Shown here in pieces: positions 8,619-16,729 of a stretch of 64,000 bases of DNA; positions within the stretch are counted from its first letter, which is position 1, and the number at the start of each line of letters is the position of its first letter. The stretch covers positions 960,001-1,024,000 of the forward strand of contig OY282434.1 in NCBI GenBank assembly GCA_958296095.1, in the 5' to 3' direction. This stretch comes from an uncultured Oligoflexales bacterium (GTDB taxonomy: Bacteria > Bdellovibrionota_B > Oligoflexia > Oligoflexales > JAPPIL01). A program made the translations under genes and the position numbers. Under the pieces are notes generated by a model. It worked only from the letters and a program-made list of their open reading frames with translations. It had not been told where the DNA came from and did no database searches.

Positions 8619-9730
8619 GCGCGATAAAACCTCCCGTCGCTATACTGTAGTGCATACCAGCGCAACAGCGGATACAGCAGCACGCTGAACCAAGTCGCGA
8701 GGATGGCAGTGCCGATAAATAAAGTCCACAGCGTCGCGGTGATATACTGCACCGCGGGACGACGCACGTCGATTTGAAACAGCAGCAGTGGCATCGACAG
8801 CGGCGCAAGTGCTGCCAGCAACACGATCTTCAGCAATGCAGGCAACAGTGGTAACATCGGCAGCGCGAACAGCAGTTGTCCCCCGATAAAGCCCACCGCA
8901 CTACACGACGCACAGCCGAGCGCGAGGCTGGCACCGAGTTTTTCACAGGTGCGGACGTACTGGGCGTGCGAGATGCCGAAGTTTCTCTCAGCCCAGGCAA
9001 ACTGAGCGTCACGCGCAGCTTGTGAGGCAAGACTGAAAGAAGCCAGCAAGCCACATACGAGGGCCACACAACCAAACACCTGCAAGGGTGCGTTGAGGTA
9101 GCTAAGCGGCAGACAACTCAACGCACTGCCCGCGGCACTGCCGAGCAGCAAGCGTTCGCCCTGCAAGATCTGTTGCCAGCGCCACGAGAACATCGTGTGC
9201 TGCCGAGCTTGACGCGGCGGCGCGGGACGAGTACGGCGGGCGAGGTACAGGCCTAATAGCAACGCAGGAGGGGCTACCGCCAGCAGAGATAGGAGAGAAG
9301 GTGCACGCAAAAGTAGGTGGCCGATTAGCATGATGCTGGCCAGGCTCAACAGCAGTGCGGCCATGCCGCGCAGCAGAAAAAAAACGCGACGCTGGCGTGG
9401 TGCTGTGCCGAGCTGTCGTTGGAGTTGGCAATAGCGATCGTGGCTAGCACGGTGCAAAAACTTACCGAGGCTGAAGGCGATGATCGCGGTGCAGAGCAGG
9501 GCGGTAATGTGGGCGAAGCTGTCGCGCATCGCGGGGGAGATGGCGGCAACGGCATGGTTGAGGAAATCGTGGAAGACGTAGGCGAAGGTCGCAGTAACGA
9601 CGAGAGCACAGAGCAGCACGGTAATTTCCTTGCCGAGATCATAGCGCATACGGCGCAACGGGGCGAGCAAACTGCACTTGAACAGGTATGTGCAGGCTGA
9701 AAGAGAAACTTGGCTGCTTTCAGTCGGCAT
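8615..9730 (-). CDS. ABC-type permease, integral membrane protein
   Basis: About 371 residues from ATG 9730 (a TTG at 9733 directly precedes it). Some 8-10 hydrophobic helices are spread over the whole length, with short charged loops (RTRPAPPRQARQ). I do not recognise a specific permease subfamily. The role is inferred from the translationally coupled ATPase downstream. The 5' end overlaps the ferredoxin gene by about 11 nt, so production of all four proteins is coupled. The pairing with two iron-sulfur-related genes hints at a link between transport and Fe-S or redox metabolism (inference). Confidence 0.75.
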   Translation of the reverse strand: MPTESSQVSLSACTYLFKCSLLAPLRRMRYDLGKEITVLLCALVVTATFAYVFHDFLNHAVAAISPAMRDSFAHITALLCTAIIAFSLGKFLHRASHDRYCQLQRQLGTAPRQRRVFFLLRGMAALLLSLASIMLIGHLLLRAPSLLSLLAVAPPALLLGLYLARRTRPAPPRQARQHTMFSWRWQQILQGERLLLGSAAGSALSCLPLSYLNAPLQVFGCVALVCGLLASFSLASQAARDAQFAWAERNFGISHAQYVRTCEKLGASLALGCASCSAVGFIGGQLLFALPMLPLLPALLKIVLLAALAPLSMPLLLFQIDVRRPAVQYITATLWTLFIGTAILATWFSVLLYPLLRWYALQYSDGRFYRA

Positions 9731-10025
9731 CAAGGTAAATTTCTACGTCGCCGAGGATGCGGGTCTGGCAGGCAAGACGTTCGTCGGGGTCAGCGCGCAT
9801 GGCTTGCAAAAAATCCCTCTCCTTAGCATTGCGAGGAGAGATATTTTCCCCGCCTTGCACAACTCGGTAGATGCACGTGCCGCAATCGGCGTTACGGCAG
9901 CCGAACTCGATCGGGGTATCGGTATGTTGTGCACACAGCGCTTGAAAGCCAAGCCCGCGTCGCACCTGCCAGGCACGCGGCGGTGCAGGTGGTTTGGTGA
10001 TAGTGACAGTGCAGGTTTGTTTCAA
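9720..10025 (-). CDS. [2Fe-2S] ferredoxin
   Basis: 101 residues. Plant-type ferredoxin cluster motif: GCRNADCGTC gives C-x4-C-x2-C, with the fourth Cys in RLACQTRI about 36 residues later. All four ligands are present, so it should bind a [2Fe-2S] cluster and carry single electrons. The start is TTG at 10025, forming a TTGA overlap with the stop of the HesB-like gene; its own stop lies inside the permease start region. The partner reductase is not in the window. Confidence 0.85.
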   Translation of the reverse strand: MKQTCTVTITKPPAPPRAWQVRRGLGFQALCAQHTDTPIEFGCRNADCGTCIYRVVQGGENISPRNAKERDFLQAMRADPDERLACQTRILGDVEIYLDAD

Positions 10026-10378
10026 GGCGCGCCCTTTGCCTTAGGGGTCAGCTGTCCCCGCCAGAAGGATTTTTTGTAAAATTTGCCGCGGTATTTTCTG
10101 TGCGCGGGGTTATCGACTAGGAAGCCTTTCCCTCGCTGATCATCAACCCAATCGACGCTTGAACCTGTGACGAAACGCAGGCTGTCAGCATCGACGATGA
10201 CATCAACGCGGCCTTGCGGAAAGTGGTGATCGGTGGCGGTGGGATGATCGAAAGCCACCCCATAGTAAAAACCATCGCACCCCTTACCCTCAAGATAGAG
10301 GCGTAGGCTGGGCTTGTTCGCACCGCGCTGGAGTTCTTCTGCTTTGGCTCTGGCTCGTGCCGATAAGGTGACACTCAT
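10022..10378 (-). CDS. HesB/IscA-like protein lacking the C-terminal CGC cysteines
   Basis: 118 residues, close to the A-type Fe-S carrier length. The family core is clear: LRLYLEGKGCDGFYYGVAFD with the first ligand Cys, then VDADSLRFVTGSSVDW and GFLVDNP. Where A-type carriers have CGCG after NPxxxxx, this protein has HRKYRGKFYKKSF, so two of the three cluster-ligand cysteines are missing and the tail is basic. It may therefore not carry clusters in the usual way. A strong AAGGAGG lies before ATG 10378. First gene of the operon with ferredoxin and ABC transporter. Confidence 0.82.
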   Translation of the reverse strand: MSVTLSARARAKAEELQRGANKPSLRLYLEGKGCDGFYYGVAFDHPTATDHHFPQGRVDVIVDADSLRFVTGSSVDWVDDQRGKGFLVDNPAHRKYRGKFYKKSFWRGQLTPKAKGAP

Positions 10379-10574
10379 TGTAACCTCCTTGCCGTGGTGA
10401 TTTCAGCAAAAAACGCACTGAAATTCAAGGTCGAATTTTGGTGTTGAGGGTGGGGTGATGGCAGAAAAAAATACTAATCTGTGCTGTAATTATTTGATTT
10501 TATTTTTGCTTGCAGATAAAATCACCAATATTAGGTAGGTTTTTGATTACAGTCACTTGTGTAGGAGAGTAGTT

Positions 10575-11756
10575 ATGCGTTTTCTGATCACAGCCATCGT
10601 CTTCAGTGTGGCTTCAATCGCTCAAGCTGGCGGCAGCAGCCGACAAGGAGAGCACGACAAGGGACAGGGGGAGTTTGAATTTTATTACGACTGGTATATC
10701 GGTGTCCATGATAACAATCTTGGTCGGGACACGGAGGATGACGGTGACCTTAAAGTTAGGGGGATCAAGGTTTCAGGTCAGGCTGAACTTCACTATAAGA
10801 AAAAATGGCAAGGTGTCGACTTGGTCATCGACTACGACTTGCTGGGAGGACTTGAGGAGGCGTATGTGAGCGCGGAATTGCCTCGCAGTTACTTGAGTTT
10901 TGCCGCGGGCAAGGCTCTGTTAACTGCTGCTGGTTGGCAAGCTTACACGTCGCCGTACTTGGACTATCACAATCCGTTCCCGACCTACGCGCCCATGATG
11001 CGGGTCTTCGCTAAGCTCGAGAGTGTTGGTGAACTGTCGCTGATGGTCACTAACGACGTGATGAAGAGTGATAGCGACAAGCGTTGGTTCAACGATGACA
11101 AGTCGGTCGTTGGTCTTGCCCAGTATAGCGGTGACTTCGGCATTGTCTCGCCCTTGTTGCAGTTTGCGCTGTATGACTTCAAGTACAGCAAGGACGACGA
11201 CGATGGCAAAAACGGCTGGCAATCATGGGTGCTTACCGCAGGCGTGAAGATCGCCCTGCATGATTTGACGATGTATTTAGATTACATTCACGACAACCGC
11301 AAAAACCCCGATGCCAGTGATGATGGCAAGATCAAGAACTCCACTACAGTCTTTCGCAACTACACGGCGGGTGTTTCTTACGATCACGGCATGCTCAAAC
11401 CGTGGGCGAGCTTTTCGATGTTAAGGACCGCCAACGACGATGATCGTTACAAAGGCATCGATGGCAACTACATGACTCCCGCCGATGAGGACAAAGCGTA
11501 TGATGAGGCATTGAAGAGTACGTTCGGAGCAGATAGCTACGAAGACCTAGAGAGCTACCAAAAGTACAGCACTAACATGATAGCTATCACCGCAGGCACG
11601 TACATCGAGTGCGTAAAGGACGGGTTTTTACCTTACGTCTCTTACACCATGAAAATGCACAAGCTCGATCCAGACTGGGCTAAAGACGCAAAAGACAGCG
11701 ACACCGAGAACCAGACCAGCCACAGCATCTATTTTGGCGTTTTAGGCACTATCTAG
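10575..11756 (+). CDS. Porin-like outer membrane protein
   Basis: 393 residues from ATG 10575, preceded by TAGGAGAG at good spacing (the frame opens earlier but lacks a ribosome site). Signal peptide MRFLITAIVFSVASIAQA, then a protein of alternating strands rich in Tyr, Trp and Asp with acidic loops (KDDDDGKNG). It ends SHSIYFGVLGTI, as expected for a beta-barrel last strand. No specific porin family recognised. The gene is flanked by its own upstream spacer and a hairpin terminator, so it is probably a single, well-expressed unit. Confidence 0.72.
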   Translation: MRFLITAIVFSVASIAQAGGSSRQGEHDKGQGEFEFYYDWYIGVHDNNLGRDTEDDGDLKVRGIKVSGQAELHYKKKWQGVDLVIDYDLLGGLEEAYVSAELPRSYLSFAAGKALLTAAGWQAYTSPYLDYHNPFPTYAPMMRVFAKLESVGELSLMVTNDVMKSDSDKRWFNDDKSVVGLAQYSGDFGIVSPLLQFALYDFKYSKDDDDGKNGWQSWVLTAGVKIALHDLTMYLDYIHDNRKNPDASDDGKIKNSTTVFRNYTAGVSYDHGMLKPWASFSMLRTANDDDRYKGIDGNYMTPADEDKAYDEALKSTFGADSYEDLESYQKYSTNMIAITAGTYIECVKDGFLPYVSYTMKMHKLDPDWAKDAKDSDTENQTSHSIYFGVLGTI

Positions 11757-11774
11757 TTGCGCAGTGAGGTTAGT

Positions 11775-11811
11775 AGAGTCGGAGGCACACACAAGCCTTC
11801 GGCTCTATTTT
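11775..11811 (+). terminator. Rho-independent terminator of the porin-like gene
   Basis: A 12-bp stem (AGAGTCGGAGGC with GCCTTCGGCTCT, two G-T pairs) with an 8-nt loop is followed by ATTTT. It lies about 20 bp after the porin-like stop codon. Confidence 0.7.
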
Positions 11812-11880
11812 GCAGTTGACGGCGGAGCTGCGCTGAGGATAGAGGGACTTGTCCTGTACTGGGCGAGGAGATTTTAGGCG

Positions 11881-12201
11881 ATGAGCTTGCAGGTTTTTAC
11901 TGACGACAATTTTGATGCTGAGGTGCTCAAGTCGTCGCAACCGGTGTTGGTGGACTTCTGGGCCCCTTGGTGCGGCCCCTGTGTCTCGATTACGCCCGCG
12001 GTAGAGGCACTGGCGGCGGAGTGGCAAGGGCGGGTGACCGTTGGCAAGCTGAATGTGGACGAGAATGCCAATACACCCGCGACTTACGGAGTACGTTCGA
12101 TCCCCTATTTCGTGCTAATTCAAGATGGTGAAGTTATCGACACTGTGGTCGGAGCTTCAAAAGAAAAATTAACAGCAATGCTCGCCAAAAACTTCGGCTG
12201 A
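11881..12201 (+). CDS. trxA: Thioredoxin
   Basis: 106 residues, standard thioredoxin length. Active site WCGPC sits in DFWAPWCGPC, followed by the cis-Pro segment VRSIPYFVL. Cytosolic dithiol-disulfide oxidoreductase, no signal peptide. The usual Lys/Ile after CGPC is replaced by VSITP, a minor variation. The stop TGA (12199-12201) overlaps the presumed CTG start of rnhB, so trxA-rnhB-yraN appear to be one operon. Confidence 0.95.
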   Translation: MSLQVFTDDNFDAEVLKSSQPVLVDFWAPWCGPCVSITPAVEALAAEWQGRVTVGKLNVDENANTPATYGVRSIPYFVLIQDGEVIDTVVGASKEKLTAMLAKNFG

Positions 12202-12794
12202 GTTCCATCGCGGGACTCGACGAGGTGGGGCGAGGCTGTGTAGCGGGCCCCGTGTTCGCGGCGTGTGTGGTGCTCGATCGCACCCTGCTGGCGCGTCTGC
12301 ATAGGATTGAGCGCGAGCTGATAGTTGACTCGAAGCAGTTGACGGCCCGGCTGCGAAAGCTGGCGTTGCCTGTGATTGTGCGGGTGGCGCGCGGCTATGC
12401 CTACGGTGCGGCGGTTGTCGGTGAAATCGAACGGCTTGGCATTCAGGCGGCGACATTTCTTGCCATGCGTCGTGCCTTGTGTCTGTTGCCACAGCCTGAC
12501 TTGCTGTTGGTTGATGGGCGCGCGGCCATACCTGGGGTTAGGATAGCACAGCAGGCGGTTGTCGGTGGTGATCGCCTGCATGCTGAGATTGCCGCAGCTT
12601 CGATCATTGCCAAGTTAGCACGTGATCGCTGGATGACGGCACAGGCGGCACGCTATCCGCAGTATCATTTTGAACGACACGTCGGCTATGCAACACATCT
12701 CCACCTCCAGAAAATCCGCGAGCACGGCATCTGTGCCCTACACCGCCGCAACTTCGCCCCTATCAAAGCCTTCGCCGCAGCAGCGCGCTCGTGA
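12198..12794 (+). CDS. rnhB: Ribonuclease HII, apparently non-ATG start
   Basis: About 198 residues; removes RNA from RNA-DNA hybrids and single ribonucleotides from DNA. Catalytic signature GLDEVGRGCVAGPVFA is at the N terminus, then DSKQLTARLR and the later Asp in LLLVDG, with HAEIAAASIIAKLARD downstream. The essential DExGRG motif lies upstream of the first GTG (12225), so translation must begin earlier. The frame back to its TGA at 12129 has no ATG, GTG or TTG. CTG at 12198 forms a CTGA overlap with the trxA stop and is my preferred start; ATT 12168 or ATC 12207 are alternatives. Confidence 0.88.
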   Translation: MSSIAGLDEVGRGCVAGPVFAACVVLDRTLLARLHRIERELIVDSKQLTARLRKLALPVIVRVARGYAYGAAVVGEIERLGIQAATFLAMRRALCLLPQPDLLLVDGRAAIPGVRIAQQAVVGGDRLHAEIAAASIIAKLARDRWMTAQAARYPQYHFERHVGYATHLHLQKIREHGICALHRRNFAPIKAFAAAARS

Positions 12795-13119
12795 AGGTGA
12801 AGAGGCGGTGGCGGCGTGGTGGGCAGCACGTGGCTGGCAGATACTAGCCCGCAACTACCGCGGGGTAGGGTTTGAAATCGATCTCATCGCTACCCAGGCG
12901 CGCCATCTTGTCTTTATCGAGGTCAAAGCCCGACGGCGTGACCTGAGCCGTGCACTGACAGAATTCATCACATCTCGCAAGCGGGTGGCACTACAGCGGG
13001 GTGCACAGCATTTCATCAGCACCCACCAGCCGCGGGCCGATCATTATCGTTTTGATCTCTGCTTCTACAACGCACATGGGGTGGTCACCGTACTGCCCGA
13101 TGTGCTGGCTGAGGGCTAA
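12733..13119 (+). CDS. YraN/UPF0102 family nuclease-like protein
   Basis: About 128 residues from GTG 12733, inside the end of rnhB. Family core is clear: AREGEEAVAAWWAARGW, NYRGVGFEIDLIA and FIEVKARR, giving the E-x-D ... E-x-K residues of a restriction-endonuclease-like fold. Function in vivo is poorly known; the rnhB-yraN pairing is common in bacteria. Starts further upstream (ATG 12670) would add a tail not found in the family. After its stop at 13119, about 300 bp hold no gene. Confidence 0.82.
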   Translation: MPYTAATSPLSKPSPQQRAREGEEAVAAWWAARGWQILARNYRGVGFEIDLIATQARHLVFIEVKARRRDLSRALTEFITSRKRVALQRGAQHFISTHQPRADHYRFDLCFYNAHGVVTVLPDVLAEG

Positions 13120-13417
13120 GGGTAGGGTTTTGCTGTGCTTTGCCCCCGCAGCGAAGTTGGCATTAAGCAAAATAATTTTTGGGATAAGGCTTGGCACAGC
13201 AGTGCGCCTGTGCTGGTGTAACAGCTTGATATTACGTGCCATTTTTTTCTAGGGGCCGAGAGGGGAAAAATACCGTCTGCGCCTCTTGCACCGCGCGTGA
13301 AAATCGTTTCTAATTATACACAGGGCTAATTTTCACAATCGAGCTAGTTTGTTGCTGCGTAGTCTGTCACTCGCGTAGCGCGGAGCTGGCTTGTCGCGGA
13401 GAAGGGATCGTTTTGCC

Positions 13418-14323
13418 ATGAAGAAAACCGCCGAGAACCTTTATCCACACTCTGCTACGCTGTTTCGCTTCTGCAAAGAAGCACTTGGAATTCACTACGA
13501 CGGTAACGTCAAGGTTATCGATCAAGATGTGGGGGCAATTCTCGGTTATGATCCCGCTGATTGCAGCCATTGGAAAAAAGGCAAAAAGAACATCCGCGCC
13601 CTGTCAACACTGCGTAGTCTGGCTGAGCATCTGCGCATCGACGAGCACCTACTGATCAGCATTGCCGCGGGTAAGGTCAGCTTGCCAGAGGCTGTGTTTG
13701 AGTTTAAGGGGTATGGTGATTTCAATTTACAAGAAAAACCACTTGAGGTTCTCAAGAAAGAATTTTTCAAAAATCCCTCACGATGGCAGACAGGTGATGG
13801 TATCAAAACTTTCGAGGAAGTGTTTGACATCAATCGCGGTGCGATTGCAGCTATTGCCGACGAGATTTTGCAACTGGGCAAATTTGCCGAGTCTCCAATA
13901 TATGTGCCTGAAATTTTTAATATTTTTCCCAACATCAACCTCGTCATCACCCCAGATCTTGACGAACCTTATTCCGTCAGTTGCGAGGGTGAGGGCGCGG
14001 CCATGCACTGCACGCTCAGCTGTCGTGACGAAGACATGAAGCCTTACATCAGATTTTTGCTGGTGAAAGAGCTGTTTAAATTTCTCTGTCTGTCGCAGCA
14101 TTCTCTTACGGCGCGGCTCAGTATTGCTCCCCGGGAGGTGCTCGATGTGCAGGGCAATATCTTCGCGGGGCTGATGCTTATCCCCGACCATCTGTTGTGC
14201 AAAGAGGTCGATAGCCTCGACAGCACGCTCGACTTCGTCGCCCAACTCACCGACACCTTCTGGGTTTCCAAGGCCTTGATGAACAGCCGCCTGCGTGATT
14301 ACCTGGATAATATGGCTAGCTGA
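13418..14323 (+). CDS. XRE/ImmA-IrrE-like regulator with degenerate protease motif
   Basis: 301 residues from ATG 13418, with GAGAAGGGA upstream. The N terminus has a helix-turn-helix-like segment (QDVGAILGYDPADCSHWKKG, about 42-61). The C-terminal 150 residues resemble ImmA/IrrE domains in layout, including NIFAGLMLIPDHLL. The zinc-protease HExxH motif is missing: the corresponding helix reads KELFKFLCLSQHS. This suggests a regulator that senses or binds rather than cleaves (inference). Neighbouring operons are unrelated; the 298-bp spacer before it is the likely regulatory region. Confidence 0.6.
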   Translation: MKKTAENLYPHSATLFRFCKEALGIHYDGNVKVIDQDVGAILGYDPADCSHWKKGKKNIRALSTLRSLAEHLRIDEHLLISIAAGKVSLPEAVFEFKGYGDFNLQEKPLEVLKKEFFKNPSRWQTGDGIKTFEEVFDINRGAIAAIADEILQLGKFAESPIYVPEIFNIFPNINLVITPDLDEPYSVSCEGEGAAMHCTLSCRDEDMKPYIRFLLVKELFKFLCLSQHSLTARLSIAPREVLDVQGNIFAGLMLIPDHLLCKEVDSLDSTLDFVAQLTDTFWVSKALMNSRLRDYLDNMAS

Positions 14324-14334
14324 CCACGGTGCTA

Positions 14335-15060
14335 TCATTCACGCGGAAACGAGCCTTCACGAGGGGACTCACCGTGTTCGCTGCTGAATTGCAGCATGCC
14401 ATGCTGAGGGCTGTCGTAGCGTAGATCGAAACTATCACTGAGCCGCCCACTGGTCAGGGCTGACTTGCTTACCTTGAACTTGAGTCGAAAACTGTTCCCT
14501 CTCTGCATGTTCTTGAGCTCGACGCGCAACTCGTTGCCTACCACCTGCGGTGCAGCAGTGCGGTAATGACTGGCGTTCGTGTGCAGACCTTGCCGATACG
14601 TGCCAGCAGGCAGAGTGACCACGAAAGTCGGATACTCACACGTCCTAGTGATACGTTGACCTTGACATTTCCGCTTGACCGCATCCTCCGTCTCTGCGGT
14701 GAAGGTGATCTGCAGATCGACATCACTGCCACCTGTATCGGCGACGTAAACCATGGAACGAGCATAACTGTCAGCTAAGTACCTAACCCCATCCACGAAT
14801 CCATAAGTGTGCGCCCCCTCCACGCCACCGCTGCCTGGTGTCGTGACCGGTGTTGCGCCCGGTGTTGCGCCTGGTGTCGTGCCCGGTGTCGTGCCCGGTG
14901 TCGTGCCCGGTGTCGTGCCCGGTGTCGTGCCCGGTGTCACGCCTGGTGTCGTGCCTGTCGATGGCCCAGCGGCTGGGTCCACATCCGGTGTTTGCCGCTC
15001 TACCTCCTGACGGCAAGCAGTGGCAACCACCACAAACGAAATGAAAAGAAGCACTGGCAT
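14335..15060 (-). CDS. Lipoprotein with Pro-Gly-Thr-Thr stalk
   Basis: 241 residues from ATG 15060 (AGGG upstream; a GTG lies at 15084). Lipoprotein signal MPVLLFISFVVVATAC, Cys at 16. Residues about 30-70 are tandem tetrapeptides (PGTT/PGAT/PGVT), a rigid extended stalk. The remaining ~170 residues form a strand-rich domain with VDLQITFTAETEDAV and a Cys pair (KRKCQGQRITRTCEYP). It is probably a surface or periplasmic adhesin-like protein, but no family is recognised. It converges on the XRE/ImmA-like gene with an 11-bp gap. Confidence 0.75.
   Translation of the reverse strand: MPVLLFISFVVVATACRQEVERQTPDVDPAAGPSTGTTPGVTPGTTPGTTPGTTPGTTPGTTPGATPGATPVTTPGSGGVEGAHTYGFVDGVRYLADSYARSMVYVADTGGSDVDLQITFTAETEDAVKRKCQGQRITRTCEYPTFVVTLPAGTYRQGLHTNASHYRTAAPQVVGNELRVELKNMQRGNSFRLKFKVSKSALTSGRLSDSFDLRYDSPQHGMLQFSSEHGESPREGSFPRE
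14836..14968 (+). repeat. 12-bp tandem repeats encoding the PGTT stalk
   Basis: About eleven 12-bp units (GGTGTCGTGCCC and variants with GTTGCG or GTCACG). The central five are identical or nearly so, which suggests recent slippage; copy number is likely variable between strains. Confidence 0.9.
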
Positions 15061-15119
15061 AACATACCCTACGCTGCGACCCACTGCACCTGTCGGCAGA
15101 TGGTGCAGAAACTTTAGTT

Positions 15120-16440
15120 TTTTAATTTTTGCTGCGCTGCGCTGTGCGCTATGCGCTGCTTTCTATATCGCTCGTCTACGAGGATTTTTTGTAACGCTCG
15201 CTTCCTAGCTCGCTTCGCTCGCTACGCTGCTTTTTGTAACGCTCGCTTCCTAGCTCGCTGCTCGTCCTCAGACTTCTTGCTATCGCGCTGAGGCTTGTCC
15301 TTTAGCCCCTCTGCTTGCTCCCAAGCCTTCTCGCGGTTGCCCACACCTCTTGCCTACCGAGAGCTTCATGAACGGCACGGGGAGACCGTGCGAAAACTCG
15401 ACCATAAATACTGCCATATCGCCGTTAGTTTATTTTTTTGCACAAGGCATGTGCCTATACCTGTTGAGGTCGGGTTTCTCGGTAGGTCTGCACCGTGCCA
15501 AGACAACGGAGGCGGGGGCTAAGATAACGGAGACTTGCGATAAGTGGTGTCCTTGCCATCAGGCTTCTCGCGGTTTCCACCACCTCTTGCCTACCGAGAG
15601 CTCCATGAACGGCAGGGAGAGACCGTTCGCTGCGCTGCGGCTTTTTGTATCGCTCGCTTCCTAGCTCGCTCTTTGCACTCAGATCTCTTGCTATTGCATT
15701 CAGATTATGCTTTTGCACAAGGCATGTCCTTGCACCTATCTCAGGGGAGAGTTTCTCGCTGATCGGCTTTTTTGCCGCTTGCTAGCTCCACTGCTCCCTG
15801 CCAAGACAACGGAGGTTTGGGCTAAGTGGTGTCCTTGCCCCAGGTCTTCTCGCGGTTGCCCCCAGCCTCTCTGCCCACCGAGAGCTCCATGAAGGGCAGG
15901 GCGAGAGCGTGCGAAAACTCGACCACAGATATTGCTAATACTGCCGTCGGATTATTTTTTCGCATAGGGCATGCGCTCACACTTAACTCAAGGAGAGTTT
16001 CTCGGTAGGTCTGCGCCGTGCCAAGATAACGGTGGTACGGGCTGAGGGACTAGCTCCGCTTGGGTTTGCCTGCTAGCCCCTTTGCTTGCCCCAAGTTTCT
16101 CGGCGGTTGCCCCCACCTCTTGCCTACAGAGAGCTCCATGAAGGGCGGGGCGAGGCCGTACGAAAACTCGACCATAAATACTGCCATATCGCCGTTAGTT
16201 TATTTTTTTGCACAAGGCATGTGCCTATACCTGTTGAGGTCGGGTTTCTCGGTAGGGCTGCGCCGTGGCGCGCTACGCGCTACGCGGCTTTTTTGTATCG
16301 CTCGCTTCCTAGCTCGCTGCATGTTCTCAGGCCACTCTGCGCGCCCTCTCTGCTTGCGCCCAAGTCTCTCGGCGGTTGCCCCCACCTCTTACCCACCGAG
16401 AGATCCATGAATGGCGGGGCGCTCCGACGGTGGAGCTGTG
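15120..16440. repeat. Mosaic repeat block 2
   Basis: No gene. Complete inverted-repeat elements in minus orientation lie at 15353-15486, 15874-16009 and 16123-16256. A left half at about 15593-15640 and a right half at about 15702-15760 are separated by an AGCGAGC-type module. A ~30-bp left end at 16395-16425 is cut off exactly where the PHP remnant region begins. AGCGAGC modules are at 15190-15265, 15645-15670 and 16285-16320. The spacers carry the CCGTTGTCTTGGCAC module in reverse (for example 15500-15520). Confidence 0.9.
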
Positions 16441-16459
16441 GCAGTGGACCGAGCCAGTC

Positions 16460-16488
16460 TTGACACGAGTTTTTCCATCGTTTAGTAA
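16460..16488 (+). promoter_or_regulatory. Possible sigma70 promoter
   Basis: TTGACA at 16460-16465, 17 bp, then TAGTAA at 16483-16488, about 38 bp before the PHP remnant ATG (16526). The -35 is perfect, the -10 weak. It could now drive the downstream AlbA_2 gene. Confidence 0.4.
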
Positions 16489-16525
16489 GACATCGATTGC
16501 TGGAGAATACCTCCCCGTGCACGAT

Positions 16526-16729
16526 ATGGACTTTGCAGGAGCTAGGTGGTGGAAGTTTGATTTTCACACCCACGCTCCCGCGTCCCGTGATTTCAAGGAT
16601 AAGCACGTTGCCGCGGGTTGCCTTGATGAAAAAGCTGTTGGTGTAAAGGTGTGTGACCTTCTTGAAGGCGGGGCTGGGGCATTTAGGCAACGTTATCGAC
16701 GCATCTACTTGCGAGATCGTCATGCTTGA
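16526..16729 (+). pseudogene. Truncated PHP-domain gene, 5' remnant
   Basis: From ATG 16526 the frame reads MDFAGARWWKFDFHTHAPAS. This is the N terminus of PHP-family metal-dependent phosphoesterases, where FDFHTHTPAS is the first metal-binding motif. After about 40 residues the similarity fades, and the frame ends at 16729 inside the start of the next gene. Only one of the several PHP metal motifs remains, so it cannot be functional. It directly follows repeat block 2, so loss of the rest is probably tied to repeat recombination. Confidence 0.6.

Noticed and set aside
12991..13242. 83-codon minus-strand frame in the spacer after yraN
   Set aside because: Half of it is antisense to yraN and the rest has no signature or ribosome site.
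14836..14968. 12-bp repeats as a CRISPR or regulatory array
   Set aside because: They encode the Pro-Gly-Thr-Thr stalk of a lipoprotein in frame, with no spacers.
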